This document shows positions 1 through 5,958 of a stretch of 7,164 bases of DNA, piece by piece (positions within the stretch are counted from its first letter, which is position 1; the number at the start of each line of letters is the position of its first letter). Under the pieces are notes generated by a model. It saw nothing but the letters and a program-made list of their open reading frames with translations, made no database searches and was not told the DNA's origin. A program made the position numbers and the translations under genes. Source of the DNA: Pseudomonadota bacterium (GTDB lineage: Bacteria; Pseudomonadota; Gammaproteobacteria; Burkholderiales; Burkholderiaceae_F); the NCBI GenBank assembly GCA_023443095.1, contig JAEZVV010000070.1:1-7164 (forward strand), given 5' to 3'.

Positions 1-86
1 CCGCAAGGCAGCGCCGCGGCGACCTCTCAAGGGGGAAGTCAAAGGCAGCACGCTGGCGCGCGCGTAGGGCGGCGAGACTTTGTCAC
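1..86 (-). repeat. Dispersed intergenic repeat, copy A (inverted, truncated by window edge)
   Basis: This is the reverse-complement copy of a repeat seen again at 1283-1470 and 2013-2205. Bases 16-35 read on the minus strand match 2074-2093 exactly over 20 bases, and the similarity continues through the CTGCCTTTGACTT part and the CTCGCCGCC part as far as about base 86. A short GC hairpin (49-53 with 58-62, one T.G pair on the minus strand) sits where copies B and C also have one. The copy runs off the left edge, so its outer half is not visible. Bases 87-215, between it and the TIR stop codon, show no convincing gene; open frames there have no recognisable product. No transposase is present in the window. 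Confidence 0.7.
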
Positions 87-215
87 ACCAGCGGGAACTG
101 AAAACCAAAACGACTCCGCCCCCCGCAACGATGGAGTTCGGCCGCGCCGCACGAGGAGCGAAGCGACGAGGGCGACGGCAGCTGGAACGACTGATTAGGC
201 TTCACACGCGCACGC

Positions 216-1052
216 CTAGAACGGCCTGTCATCTTCTTCAGGCTCTGGTTCCTCTTGAGCGTCGTGTACCGTGTAGGTGAGTTTGTTGAACTGCGCTATT
301 AGCTCATCCAGTTCGTCGGATACGCCGGCGTATCGTGATGCAATGTGCTTGATTGAAGGATTCATCTGTTTCATTTCGTCGAGCGTTTCTTGATAACCAA
401 CCATCTCATTCTGTTGCTGCTCATGTAAAGCGATAAATTTTTCAAGGAGATCCCTTATCGCTACTGGACTAATACTTGGCCTAAGCGACCTTTTTGCAGT
501 GGACCTGCTTAGAAGGAGAATCTCTTCTATCAAGTCACGATCCGAACGAATTGGCTCTTCAGTTTCTTTAACGGCAGACATGATGCCAGTTATAGTAGCC
601 TCCAGGTCTGGCCACCACTTCTCGAACACATTATCCAGCGTCTTTTGGGTGAGCTTATGCTCGCCAAGTCTAGAATTTATGACTCCAAGCAGTTTGTGAA
701 TCTCTATCTTGTCAAACGTCGTAGTCTGAAACTGCTTTAATGGCCCGGTTAGATCCGTATTGGAAATCCCAAAGAGAATAGGACAGACATGTGCTTTCTC
801 TAAGCTCTTAGATAACGCCCCGGCCTCAAATAGAATCCAATCGCTATGGAGATTGTCTCTTGTGATGCACAGAACCCCTATTTGGGAGCTCTCCAGTTCT
901 TTGGCAATATCATTCGCCCAACGCGACCCCTTCTCCACATCCGAGGGCGTAAAGTATGGCGCAACCATTTGGAGCACACCGGGCAGCCAATCTCGAAAAG
1001 CCTCGGCAAGTCGTTTGCTTTGCGTTCCAGACCAGCTAATAAACACCTTCAT
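216..1052 (-). CDS. Standalone TIR-domain protein, possible NADase / defence effector
   Basis: A 278-residue protein with an N-terminal TIR domain of the bacterial TIR_2 type (about residues 1-150). It opens with the beta-A strand KVFISWSG (residues 2-9). The segment SDWILFEAG (70-78) corresponds to the S-x-W-x-x-x-E signature of NAD-cleaving TIR domains, so Glu76 is the predicted catalytic residue. FEKWWPDLE (143-151) closes the domain. The C-terminal half is mostly helical and hydrophilic, has no family I recognise, and ends in an acidic tail (EEPEPEEDD). No signal peptide or membrane segment is seen, so it is probably cytoplasmic. The ATG has a good ribosome site, GGGAG six bases upstream. 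Bacterial TIR proteins often consume NAD+ or make cyclic-ADP-ribose signals in anti-phage defence; that role here is inference. No Thoeris ThsA, SIR2 or other partner gene lies in the window. Low GC suggests horizontal acquisition. TIR assignment is secure; function is not. Confidence 0.88.
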   Translation of the reverse strand: MKVFISWSGTQSKRLAEAFRDWLPGVLQMVAPYFTPSDVEKGSRWANDIAKELESSQIGVLCITRDNLHSDWILFEAGALSKSLEKAHVCPILFGISNTDLTGPLKQFQTTTFDKIEIHKLLGVINSRLGEHKLTQKTLDNVFEKWWPDLEATITGIMSAVKETEEPIRSDRDLIEEILLLSRSTAKRSLRPSISPVAIRDLLEKFIALHEQQQNEMVGYQETLDEMKQMNPSIKHIASRYAGVSDELDELIAQFNKLTYTVHDAQEEPEPEEDDRPF

Positions 1053-1095
1053 GCGCTTCTCCCTTTTTAAAGGCGTGGATGAGCGAAATTTTGTG

Positions 1096-1124
1096 AAGAT
1101 AAACGTAATTTAGAGTGACGACAG
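1096..1124 (-). promoter_or_regulatory. Possible promoter of the TIR gene
   Basis: On the minus strand, TATCTT (1101-1096) matches four of six positions of a sigma-70 -10 box. It lies exactly 17 bases after CTGTCG (1124-1119), a weak -35 candidate. The stretch is AT-rich in an otherwise GC-rich window and lies about 45 bases before the TIR start codon. The -35 element abuts the palindrome at 1125-1142. The poor -35 means the promoter would need an activator, or this pairing is wrong. Confidence 0.3.
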
Positions 1125-1158
1125 CCGAGTTCATGAACTCGGGGCGCAGTTCATGAAC
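1125..1158. promoter_or_regulatory. Paired palindromic operator candidate (GTTCATGAAC twice)
   Basis: An 18-base perfect palindrome, CCGAGTTCATGAACTCGG, occupies 1125-1142. Its 10-base core GTTCATGAAC (1129-1138) is repeated exactly at 1149-1158, so the centres are 20 bp apart, about two helical turns and on the same face of DNA. The pair lies 77-106 bases upstream of the TIR start and directly behind its candidate -35. This layout is typical of a dimeric DNA-binding regulator binding in tandem. Which regulator is unknown; none is encoded in the window. Nothing is recognised in the following 1159-1282. Confidence 0.5.
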
Positions 1159-1282
1159 CCGGCAGCTTGTCACAAAACCATCCCTTCCTCATCAATGACT
1201 TGCGAGCACATCGCCTATTAACCACACCATGAATCGCGCCGGGAAACCCGTCACCGGTTCGCCGCGAGGCACAAAGCCAGAC

Positions 1283-1470
1283 CTTCGTCATCGATGGCGT
1301 GACGAAGCCTCGCCGCCTTACCTGCGCAACAGCGCGGTGTCTTTGACTCTCCCCTTGAGAAGTCACCGCAACGACGGTTGGCGGCAGCTAGAAGTTCGTG
1401 GAGCGCGCCCGAATGACGTGGCTCGCGCACAGCGCGAGTTCGCGACGATGCAACTGATGCAAGGCGGCGA
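1283..1470 (+). repeat. Dispersed intergenic repeat, copy B
   Basis: This copy resembles copy C (2013-2205) along its whole length. Shared blocks are GACGAAGCCTCGCCGC, TTTGACT followed by CCCCTTGAGA, CAGC-n-GAA-n-TTC-n-GGAGC, and CGAGTT(C/T)GCGA followed by ACTGA(T/C)GCAA. Three hairpins are visible: CTTCGTCA/TGACGAAG (1283-1290, 1300-1307), CTGCGC/GCGCGG (1322-1327, 1332-1337) and CTCGCGC/GCGCGAG (1422-1428, 1432-1438). It fills most of the 472-base gap between the TIR and DUF2784 genes. It lies inverted relative to copy A and direct relative to copy C. A plus-strand open frame at 1229-1483 crosses it but resembles no protein I know and is treated as chance. Confidence 0.75.
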
Positions 1471-1524
1471 CAGTGGCGGCTAGTCGGTCGCTTCGGACAT
1501 TGAGTGCCATAGCGGAGGACAGTC

Positions 1525-1938
1525 GTGCCATACCAGCTTCTGGCTGATGCCGTGCTCGTGGTGCATTTCGCCATCGTCCTCTTCGTCATCGGCGGCCTGG
1601 TGGCAGTTGTGGCAGGCAACTGGCTCGGCCGCTGGCCATGGGTCAACAGCCTGTGGTTCCGGCTGCTTCATATCGCAGCTATCGGAGTCGTCGTTGTGCA
1701 GGCGTGGCTGGGTCAGGTCTGCCCGCTGACAAGCCTCGAGTCCTGGCTCCGTGTCCGCGCGGGCGAGTCGGCTTACAGCAAGAGCTTCATCGAGCACTGG
1801 ATCCAGGCCCTGCTGTTCTACGAGGCACCCGCCTGGGTCTTCGTGTTCGCGTACTCCGTGTTCGGACTGGCGGTTCTTGGGGCTTGGTGGCGCTACCCGC
1901 CAAGGGCCCGTCAACCCGGCAAGCGACACGACGTCTGA
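1525..1938 (+). CDS. DUF2784 family membrane protein
   Basis: A 137-residue integral membrane protein matching the DUF2784 family in size and pattern. An N-terminal LLADAVLVVHFAIVLFVIGG helix (residues 5-24) is followed by a second hydrophobic segment (about 46-62). The family signature CPLTSLESWLR comes next (66-76), then SFIEHWIQALLFYEAP (87-102) and a last hydrophobic helix (about 103-120). A basic, charged tail follows. The start is GTG at 1525, chosen because GGAGG (1514-1518) lies six bases upstream; no ATG with such a site is available. The family's function is unknown; it is a small inner-membrane protein in many proteobacteria. The gene is flanked by direct repeat copies B and C and has no operon partner. 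Family assignment is confident; no role can be given. Confidence 0.88.
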   Translation: MPYQLLADAVLVVHFAIVLFVIGGLVAVVAGNWLGRWPWVNSLWFRLLHIAAIGVVVVQAWLGQVCPLTSLESWLRVRAGESAYSKSFIEHWIQALLFYEAPAWVFVFAYSVFGLAVLGAWWRYPPRARQPGKRHDV

Positions 1939-2012
1939 CAGGTCGTTCGACGCGGACACCTTATCGGTCGGCTTCACTCGCGTATTGATCGTCGACCAAC
2001 TCCGGCGCTCGT

Positions 2013-2205
2013 CTTCGCTCGCGTGGCGAAGCCTCGCCGCTTTACGCGCGCGGAGCGCGCTGCCTTTGACTTTCCCCCTTGAGAGGTCGCCGCAGCGACG
2101 CCCTGTGGCAGCGGGAATTCCGAGGAGCATGTTTGAGCACGTGACTCGCGGCGCAGCCGCGAGGTCGTGCGAGTTTGCGAAGAGGCCACTGACGCAATGC
2201 GGCGC
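2013..2205 (+). repeat. Dispersed intergenic repeat, copy C
   Basis: Same orientation as copy B and inverted to copy A. It shares a 20-base exact block with A (2074-2093 against 16-35). Hairpins are CTTCGC/GCGAAG (2013-2018, 2026-2031), GCGCGC/GCGCGC (2046-2051, 2055-2060) and CTCGCGGC/GCCGCGAG (2145-2152, 2156-2163). These occupy the same places as those of copy B with different stem bases. The 419-base gap from the DUF2784 stop to the glpM stop consists of this copy, the hairpin at 2248-2277, and GC-rich flanks (1939-2012, 2278-2357) in which I recognise nothing. Confidence 0.75.
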
Positions 2206-2247
2206 AAGGGCAGCCCGTAGGGCCGACCGACAGGGGCCGTCGGGAGT

Positions 2248-2277
2248 CCAGAGGGTCGGACGGGTCCGACCCTCTGG
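2248..2277. other. Perfect 13-bp-stem hairpin, possible terminator or repeat end
   Basis: CCAGAGGGTCGGA (2248-2260) and TCCGACCCTCTGG (2265-2277) are exact reverse complements separated by CGGG. It lies 310 bases past the DUF2784 stop and about 80 bases past the glpM stop on the opposite strand, so it could serve both convergent genes. There is no T-run on either side, so a classical intrinsic terminator is not supported. It may instead be the distal end of repeat copy C or a separate REP-type element. Confidence 0.5.
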
Positions 2278-2357
2278 GGCCCTGCGGCGGCCCGCGCCGC
2301 TCGGCGCATCGCGCAGCGAATCAGCTCACCGCGCAGCGGCAAGAAAACCACCCGCGA

Positions 2358-2702
2358 TCACGCCGGATATACCCTCCCCCACACCGCCAGCAACACCCCT
2401 GCCGCCGCCACCCACGCGAGCGTCGCGGCCGACAGCGTCCACACCAGCGGCCAGCGCGTGCTGAGCCAGAACACTGTGAGCAGGTAGACCGCGTAAGGGA
2501 TCAGCGACCACAGCCCGAACAAGGCGGTGGTGCGCAGTTCGGCGGGCGAGCGCTCGGCGCCGACGATGGCGTGGGCGATCAAGGCAAAGGTGGGGAATAA
2601 CGGGACCAGGCCGGCGACAAAAAACAGCCTGGATTTCGACAGCAGGGCGATCACCAGCACGGCCAGGGCGCCGACAAGACACTTCAGAAACAGCGAGATC
2701 AT
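2358..2702 (-). CDS. glpM: GlpM family inner-membrane protein
   Basis: A 114-residue, very hydrophobic protein close in length and pattern to E. coli GlpM (about 109 residues). It begins MISLFLKCLVGALAVL and carries the family hallmark GLVPLFPTFALIAH (residues 31-44). ERSPAELRTT (50-59) and LFGLWSLIPYAVYLL (61-75) follow. About four membrane helices are expected (roughly 4-22, 26-47, 60-80, 86-108). An open frame continues upstream to 2810, but that extension is proline/arginine-rich and unlike the family. I therefore place the start at the ATG at 2702, although no clear Shine-Dalgarno sequence precedes it. The gene is divergent from the radical-SAM gene at 2881 across 178 bases. GlpM is a poorly understood membrane protein, linked to alginate production in Pseudomonas. 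No glycerol-metabolism gene is nearby, so the name says little about function here. Confidence 0.9.
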   Translation of the reverse strand: MISLFLKCLVGALAVLVIALLSKSRLFFVAGLVPLFPTFALIAHAIVGAERSPAELRTTALFGLWSLIPYAVYLLTVFWLSTRWPLVWTLSAATLAWVAAAGVLLAVWGRVYPA

Positions 2703-2828
2703 TCGGACAGAAAATTCGGGAAACAGGGGCGGGCGCAATGCCGGTTCGGGCGAATCCTGGCAGCCGCGGCTGCGCTTTCGATGACCCGTCGGCAAAAAAG
2801 ACATAGGCATTTACACGGTAGCACCCCG

Positions 2829-2845
2829 TCGCGCCCCGGGCGCGA
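2829..2845. promoter_or_regulatory. Inverted repeat in the glpM / radical-SAM divergent region
   Basis: TCGCGCCC and GGGCGCGA form a perfect 8-bp inverted repeat around one central C, ending 35 bases before the start codon at 2881. Its place in a divergent promoter region fits an operator, but such GC-only palindromes arise readily by chance in DNA this rich in GC. No FNR-type box (TTGAT-n4-ATCAA) is visible here. Confidence 0.25.
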
Positions 2846-2880
2846 TGCGATGATTCACCGTCCCGATAGAAACGAGCTCC

Positions 2881-4215
2881 ATGTCTTCCATAGCCCCCGC
2901 CCTCGACGACATTGCCGCCTCGCCGTCCCCCCGCATCACCCAGCCCGAGTGGATCACCGGCCTCACCGAGCGCGTGATGCAGTACTACGTCGGCCGCAAC
3001 CTGCGCCTGGCCCCGGTCGCCCTCGACGCCATGCCTGCGCCCATCGCCGGCCGCAAGTACATGCTCTACGCACACGTGCCCTTCTGCCACACGCTGTGCT
3101 CCTTCTGCACCTTCCACCGCTTCCTCTTCAAGGAGCACAAGGCGCGCGACTACTTCGTCTCCCTGCGCCGCGAAATGGACATGGTCAAGGCCCTCGGCTA
3201 CGACTTCCATTCCATGTACATCGGCGGCGGCACCACCACCGTGCTCGAGGACGAACTGGCCCGCACCATCGAGCACGCCCGCACCCTCTTTCCCAGCATC
3301 CGCGAAGTCTCCTGCGAGTCCGACCCCCAGCACCTCGCCACCCCCGCCTTCCGCCAACTCAAGGGCCTGGTCGACCGCATGTCGATCGGGGTGCAGAGCT
3401 TCAACGACGACATCCTGCGCATGACCGAGCGGCTCGAGAAGTTCGGCAACGGCCAGCAGACCTTCGAGCGCATCCTCGCCGCCCAGGAACTCTTCCCGAT
3501 CTGCAACATCGACCTCATCTTCGGCTTTCGCGGCCAGACCGACGAGATCATCCAGCGCGACCTCGAGACCGCGCTGCGCCTGCACCCGCGCCAGATCACC
3601 ACCTACCCGCTGATGGTCACCCACCAGACCAAGAAGAGCGTCAAGCAGACCCTCGCCGCGCCCCGCGGCGACCTGGTGCGCCAGTACCGCCAGATCCTCC
3701 AGACCCTCGGCGGCCAATACAACCAGCTCTCGTCCTGGGCCTTCGGCCAGGCCAACGACGAGGGCTTCGACGAATACGTGATCGACTACGACGAATACGT
3801 CGGCGTCGGCTCGGGCTCGTTCAGCTTCCTCGACCGCACCCTCTACGCCAACACCTTCTCGCTGCGCCGCTACAACGAGCGCATCGCCGCCGGCCAGATG
3901 GGGGTCGAGCGCTGCACCACCTACACCCGCCACGACACCCTGCAGTACCGCCTGCTGATCGGCCTGTTCTCCGGGCGCCTGTCGCGCCGCCACTTCCGCG
4001 ACGTCCACGGCGTCAACCTCGACCGCGCCCTCTTCAAGGAAATGCTCGCCCTGCGCGCCATCGGCGCCATCCGCGACGACCCCGCCGACCCCGACCGCCT
4101 GATCGTCACCGACAACGGCAAACTCACCGGCCTGGTCATGATGAAGGCCTTCTACGCCGGCATGGACAACGTCCGCGCCCAGCTCCGTCAACCCCTCCAG
4201 CCCTGCGATATGTAG
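2881..4215 (+). CDS. Coproporphyrinogen III oxidase family radical-SAM protein
   Basis: A 444-residue radical-SAM enzyme. CHTLCSFC (residues 69-76) is the CX3CX2C motif whose Cys69, Cys73 and Cys76 hold the 4Fe-4S cluster that cleaves S-adenosylmethionine. IGGGTTT (114-120) is the SAM-binding GGGT motif, MSIGVQSF (167-174) and NIDLIFGFRGQT (209-220) are further HemN/HemW-core motifs, and GVGSGSFSF (308-316) precedes a winged-helix HemN_C-like tail with LIVTDNGKL (407-415). True HemN has a fourth cysteine two residues after the third; here that position is Phe78, and the N-terminal HemN signature PRYTSYPT is missing. It is therefore not classical HemN. It resembles the HemW/HutW-like branch but has an extra 60-residue N-terminus. 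Haem handling or anaerobic tetrapyrrole chemistry is plausible, but the substrate is unknown. The ATG at 2881 has only a weak ribosome site. Codon use matches the core genome. Confidence 0.88.
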   Translation: MSSIAPALDDIAASPSPRITQPEWITGLTERVMQYYVGRNLRLAPVALDAMPAPIAGRKYMLYAHVPFCHTLCSFCTFHRFLFKEHKARDYFVSLRREMDMVKALGYDFHSMYIGGGTTTVLEDELARTIEHARTLFPSIREVSCESDPQHLATPAFRQLKGLVDRMSIGVQSFNDDILRMTERLEKFGNGQQTFERILAAQELFPICNIDLIFGFRGQTDEIIQRDLETALRLHPRQITTYPLMVTHQTKKSVKQTLAAPRGDLVRQYRQILQTLGGQYNQLSSWAFGQANDEGFDEYVIDYDEYVGVGSGSFSFLDRTLYANTFSLRRYNERIAAGQMGVERCTTYTRHDTLQYRLLIGLFSGRLSRRHFRDVHGVNLDRALFKEMLALRAIGAIRDDPADPDRLIVTDNGKLTGLVMMKAFYAGMDNVRAQLRQPLQPCDM

Positions 4216-4217
4216 GT

Positions 4218-4245
4218 CGCGGCCGGCAGCTCGACGCCGGCCGCG
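4218..4245. terminator. Hairpin between convergent genes, candidate two-way terminator
   Basis: CGCGGCCGGC (4218-4227) pairs perfectly with GCCGGCCGCG (4236-4245) around an 8-base loop. It fills the 37-base gap between the radical-SAM stop (4215) and the stop of the convergent substrate-binding protein gene (4253). The position strongly suggests transcription termination from both sides. No T-run follows on either strand, so it is not a canonical rho-independent terminator. Confidence 0.5.
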
Positions 4246-4252
4246 CCGCTTG

Positions 4253-5209
4253 TCAGACCCGGCTGCCGGCGAGGAAGAGTTCGTCGACCTTGACCGGGGC
4301 CTTCATCATGCCGTTGGCGATCAGGAACTCCTGGTCGGCCTTGATGCTGGCGACGTCGGCCGCGTTGAAGGTGTCGGTGTAGCCGCTCCATTGCGCCAGC
4401 TGGCGCGCGTCTTCGATCGAGATGCCCTGGACGCGGGCGCCGATGGCGATCGCTTCGGCCGGGTTGGCTTCGATCCACGCGCTAGTGACGCGGTGCACGC
4501 GCACCACTCGCGCCAGCAGCTGCGGGTGGCGGGTCGCAAAATCCTGCCGCACCACCATCGCCAGCAGCGGATTGACCAGGCCCTCGGCGCTGGCGATCAG
4601 GTGCGAACCCTGGGCGAGCGCCTTGATCGTCAGGCTGGCGACGATCAGCGCTGCGTCGACCTGGCCGGCGGCAAGGGCCGCCGCCGCCTTGCCGGGATCC
4701 ATCGAATGGAACTCGACGTCCTTGATCGTCAGCCCGGCCTTGCCCAACCCCGCCACCAGCATCTGGTGCAGCACCGTGCCGCGCGGGCCGGCGACCTTCT
4801 TGCCGCGCAGTTCGGCAAAAGTCTTGGGGCCGCCTTTGGCGCCCACCAGGGCAAAGGTGCGGGCCGGCCGGCTAACGCCGGTGGCGATGCGCAGCGGATT
4901 GCCGCCGGCGTTGGCGAGCAGCAGCGAGGTGGTGTTCATCACCCCGGCGATGTCGAGCGAACCAGCGGCAATCGCCTGCGACTGCACGGCGCCCGAATCG
5001 ATCGTGTGCCACTTCACCGCGATGCCGTCGGCCGAAAACTCGCGCTCGAGCAACTTCTGCTCGACCATCACCATGCTCTGCAGGTTGAACGGCGAGCGCA
5101 CGTACGAGAGGTTGATCTGCTTGAGCTCGGGGGTCTGGGCCAGGGCGGCGAGCGGGCTGGCAGCGGCGGCAGCGGCCAGCAGGAGTTGGCGACGGGAGAT
5201 CGAAGTCAT
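4253..5209 (-). CDS. ABC importer periplasmic substrate-binding protein (NitT/TauT/SsuA type)
   Basis: A 318-residue binding protein of the nitrate/sulfonate/taurine class, last gene of the importer operon. Residues 1-24 form a signal with a twin-arginine motif (SRRQLLL, residues 5-11), an alanine-rich core and a likely cut after ALA at 24, so it is probably exported folded by Tat. The mature part has SsuA-like features: AIAAGSLDIAGV (79-90), where the first lobe meets the ligand, TFAELRGKKVAGPRG (130-144), and KAAAALAAGQVDAALI (174-189). The ATG at 5209 is chosen because AAGGA lies five bases upstream and the signal peptide starts there; the open frame extending to 5701 only overlaps the ATPase gene. 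Its ribosome site overlaps the ATPase stop codon. Its substrate is not identifiable from sequence; organic sulfonates, nitrate, and thiamine-precursor-like compounds are all bound by relatives. Confidence 0.92.
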   Translation of the reverse strand: MTSISRRQLLLAAAAAASPLAALAQTPELKQINLSYVRSPFNLQSMVMVEQKLLEREFSADGIAVKWHTIDSGAVQSQAIAAGSLDIAGVMNTTSLLLANAGGNPLRIATGVSRPARTFALVGAKGGPKTFAELRGKKVAGPRGTVLHQMLVAGLGKAGLTIKDVEFHSMDPGKAAAALAAGQVDAALIVASLTIKALAQGSHLIASAEGLVNPLLAMVVRQDFATRHPQLLARVVRVHRVTSAWIEANPAEAIAIGARVQGISIEDARQLAQWSGYTDTFNAADVASIKADQEFLIANGMMKAPVKVDELFLAGSRV

Positions 5210-5217
5210 CGGGGTCC

Positions 5218-5958
5218 TTAAGCAGGTGAAGGGGGCGGCTGGATCACCGCCGCGAGAATGTCGGCATGGGCCGCGGCGACGCGGGCGTCGCCCGGCTGGC
5301 GCGGATGCGGCAGCGTCACCGGCCAGTCGCCGCAGATACGGCCGGCGTCGAGATGGATCACGCGGTCGGCGAGCAGGACCGCCTCGGCGACGTCGTGAGT
5401 GACGAGTACCGTGGTCATCGGCCGGGCACGCCGGATGCGGGCGAACTCGCCGTGCAGCTGGCTGCGGGTGAGGGCATCGAGCGCCGAAAACGGCTCGTCG
5501 AGCAGCAAGACGTCGGGCGTACGCACCAGGGCCCGCGCCAGGGCGACCCGCTGCGCCATTCCACCGGACAGCGTGGCCGGCAGGCTGGCTCCGCAATCGG
5601 CCAGCTGCACCAGCGCCAATGCGGCGGCGATCGCCGGTTTGCGTTCGGCCGCGGGACGGTCGAGCAGGGCTAGCTCGAGGTTTTCGTTCACCGTCTTCCA
5701 CGGCAGCAGGCGTGGCTCCTGGAACACCAGGCTGACGCGGGGCGGCTGTGCCGGCCCGCCGAATTCGAGTCCGCCGCCGTCCGGGCGTTCGAGGCCGGCG
5801 ATATGGCGCAGCAAGGTGGTCTTGCCGCAGCCGCTGCGTCCCACCACGGCGGTCAGCGAGCCGGCGGCGAGATCAAGGTCGATCCCGGCAAGCGCCTCGA
5901 CCCGGCGCTGCGGGCTCTGGTAATGACGGCGCAGCTGCCGCAGCCGGATCGAAAACAT
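5218..5958 (-). CDS. ABC importer ATPase (NitT/TauT/SsuB type)
   Basis: A 246-residue cytoplasmic ATP-binding subunit that powers the importer. All ABC motifs are intact: Walker A GRSGCGKT (residues 40-47), Q-loop Gln80 in VFQEPRLLPW (78-87), signature LSGGMAQR (130-137), Walker B VLLLDEP (150-156), D-loop SALD (158-161) and switch His188 (VTHD). The FQEPRLLPW sequence is typical of SsuB/TauB/NrtD proteins. The ATG at 5958 overlaps the permease stop codon by one base (TGATG), which indicates translational coupling and decides the start against in-frame upstream codons. The stop is followed after eight bases by the start of the binding protein gene. An unbroken frame upstream to 6819 is only GC-driven read-through of the permease gene. 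Confidence 0.94.
   Translation of the reverse strand: MFSIRLRQLRRHYQSPQRRVEALAGIDLDLAAGSLTAVVGRSGCGKTTLLRHIAGLERPDGGGLEFGGPAQPPRVSLVFQEPRLLPWKTVNENLELALLDRPAAERKPAIAAALALVQLADCGASLPATLSGGMAQRVALARALVRTPDVLLLDEPFSALDALTRSQLHGEFARIRRARPMTTVLVTHDVAEAVLLADRVIHLDAGRICGDWPVTLPHPRQPGDARVAAAHADILAAVIQPPPSPA

Noticed and set aside
216..1052. A Thoeris (ThsA/ThsB) defence locus.
   Set aside because: Only a TIR protein is present. No SIR2, SLOG or Macro-type effector gene lies next to it within the window, so naming a specific system would be unsupported.
1229..1483. A possible 84-residue plus-strand protein across repeat copy B.
   Set aside because: It lies almost wholly in the repeat, has no recognisable domain, and the repeat is open in several frames simply because of GC content.
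1..2205. An integron cassette array, since single genes alternate with structured repeats.
   Set aside because: The genes are in mixed orientations, copy A is inverted relative to B and C, and no paired RYYYAAC/GTTRRRY attC core sites were found in the repeats.
1..2357. A CRISPR array or an insertion sequence.
   Set aside because: There are only three long, diverged repeats hundreds of bases apart with genes between them, and no transposase or Cas motif in any frame.
2326..4191. A 621-codon open frame on the minus strand, antisense to the radical-SAM gene and overlapping glpM.
   Set aside because: Its translation is low-complexity (Val/Ala/Glu/Gly-rich) and matches no family. It mirrors a high-GC gene with strong third-position G/C, and both real genes beneath it have clear family motifs.
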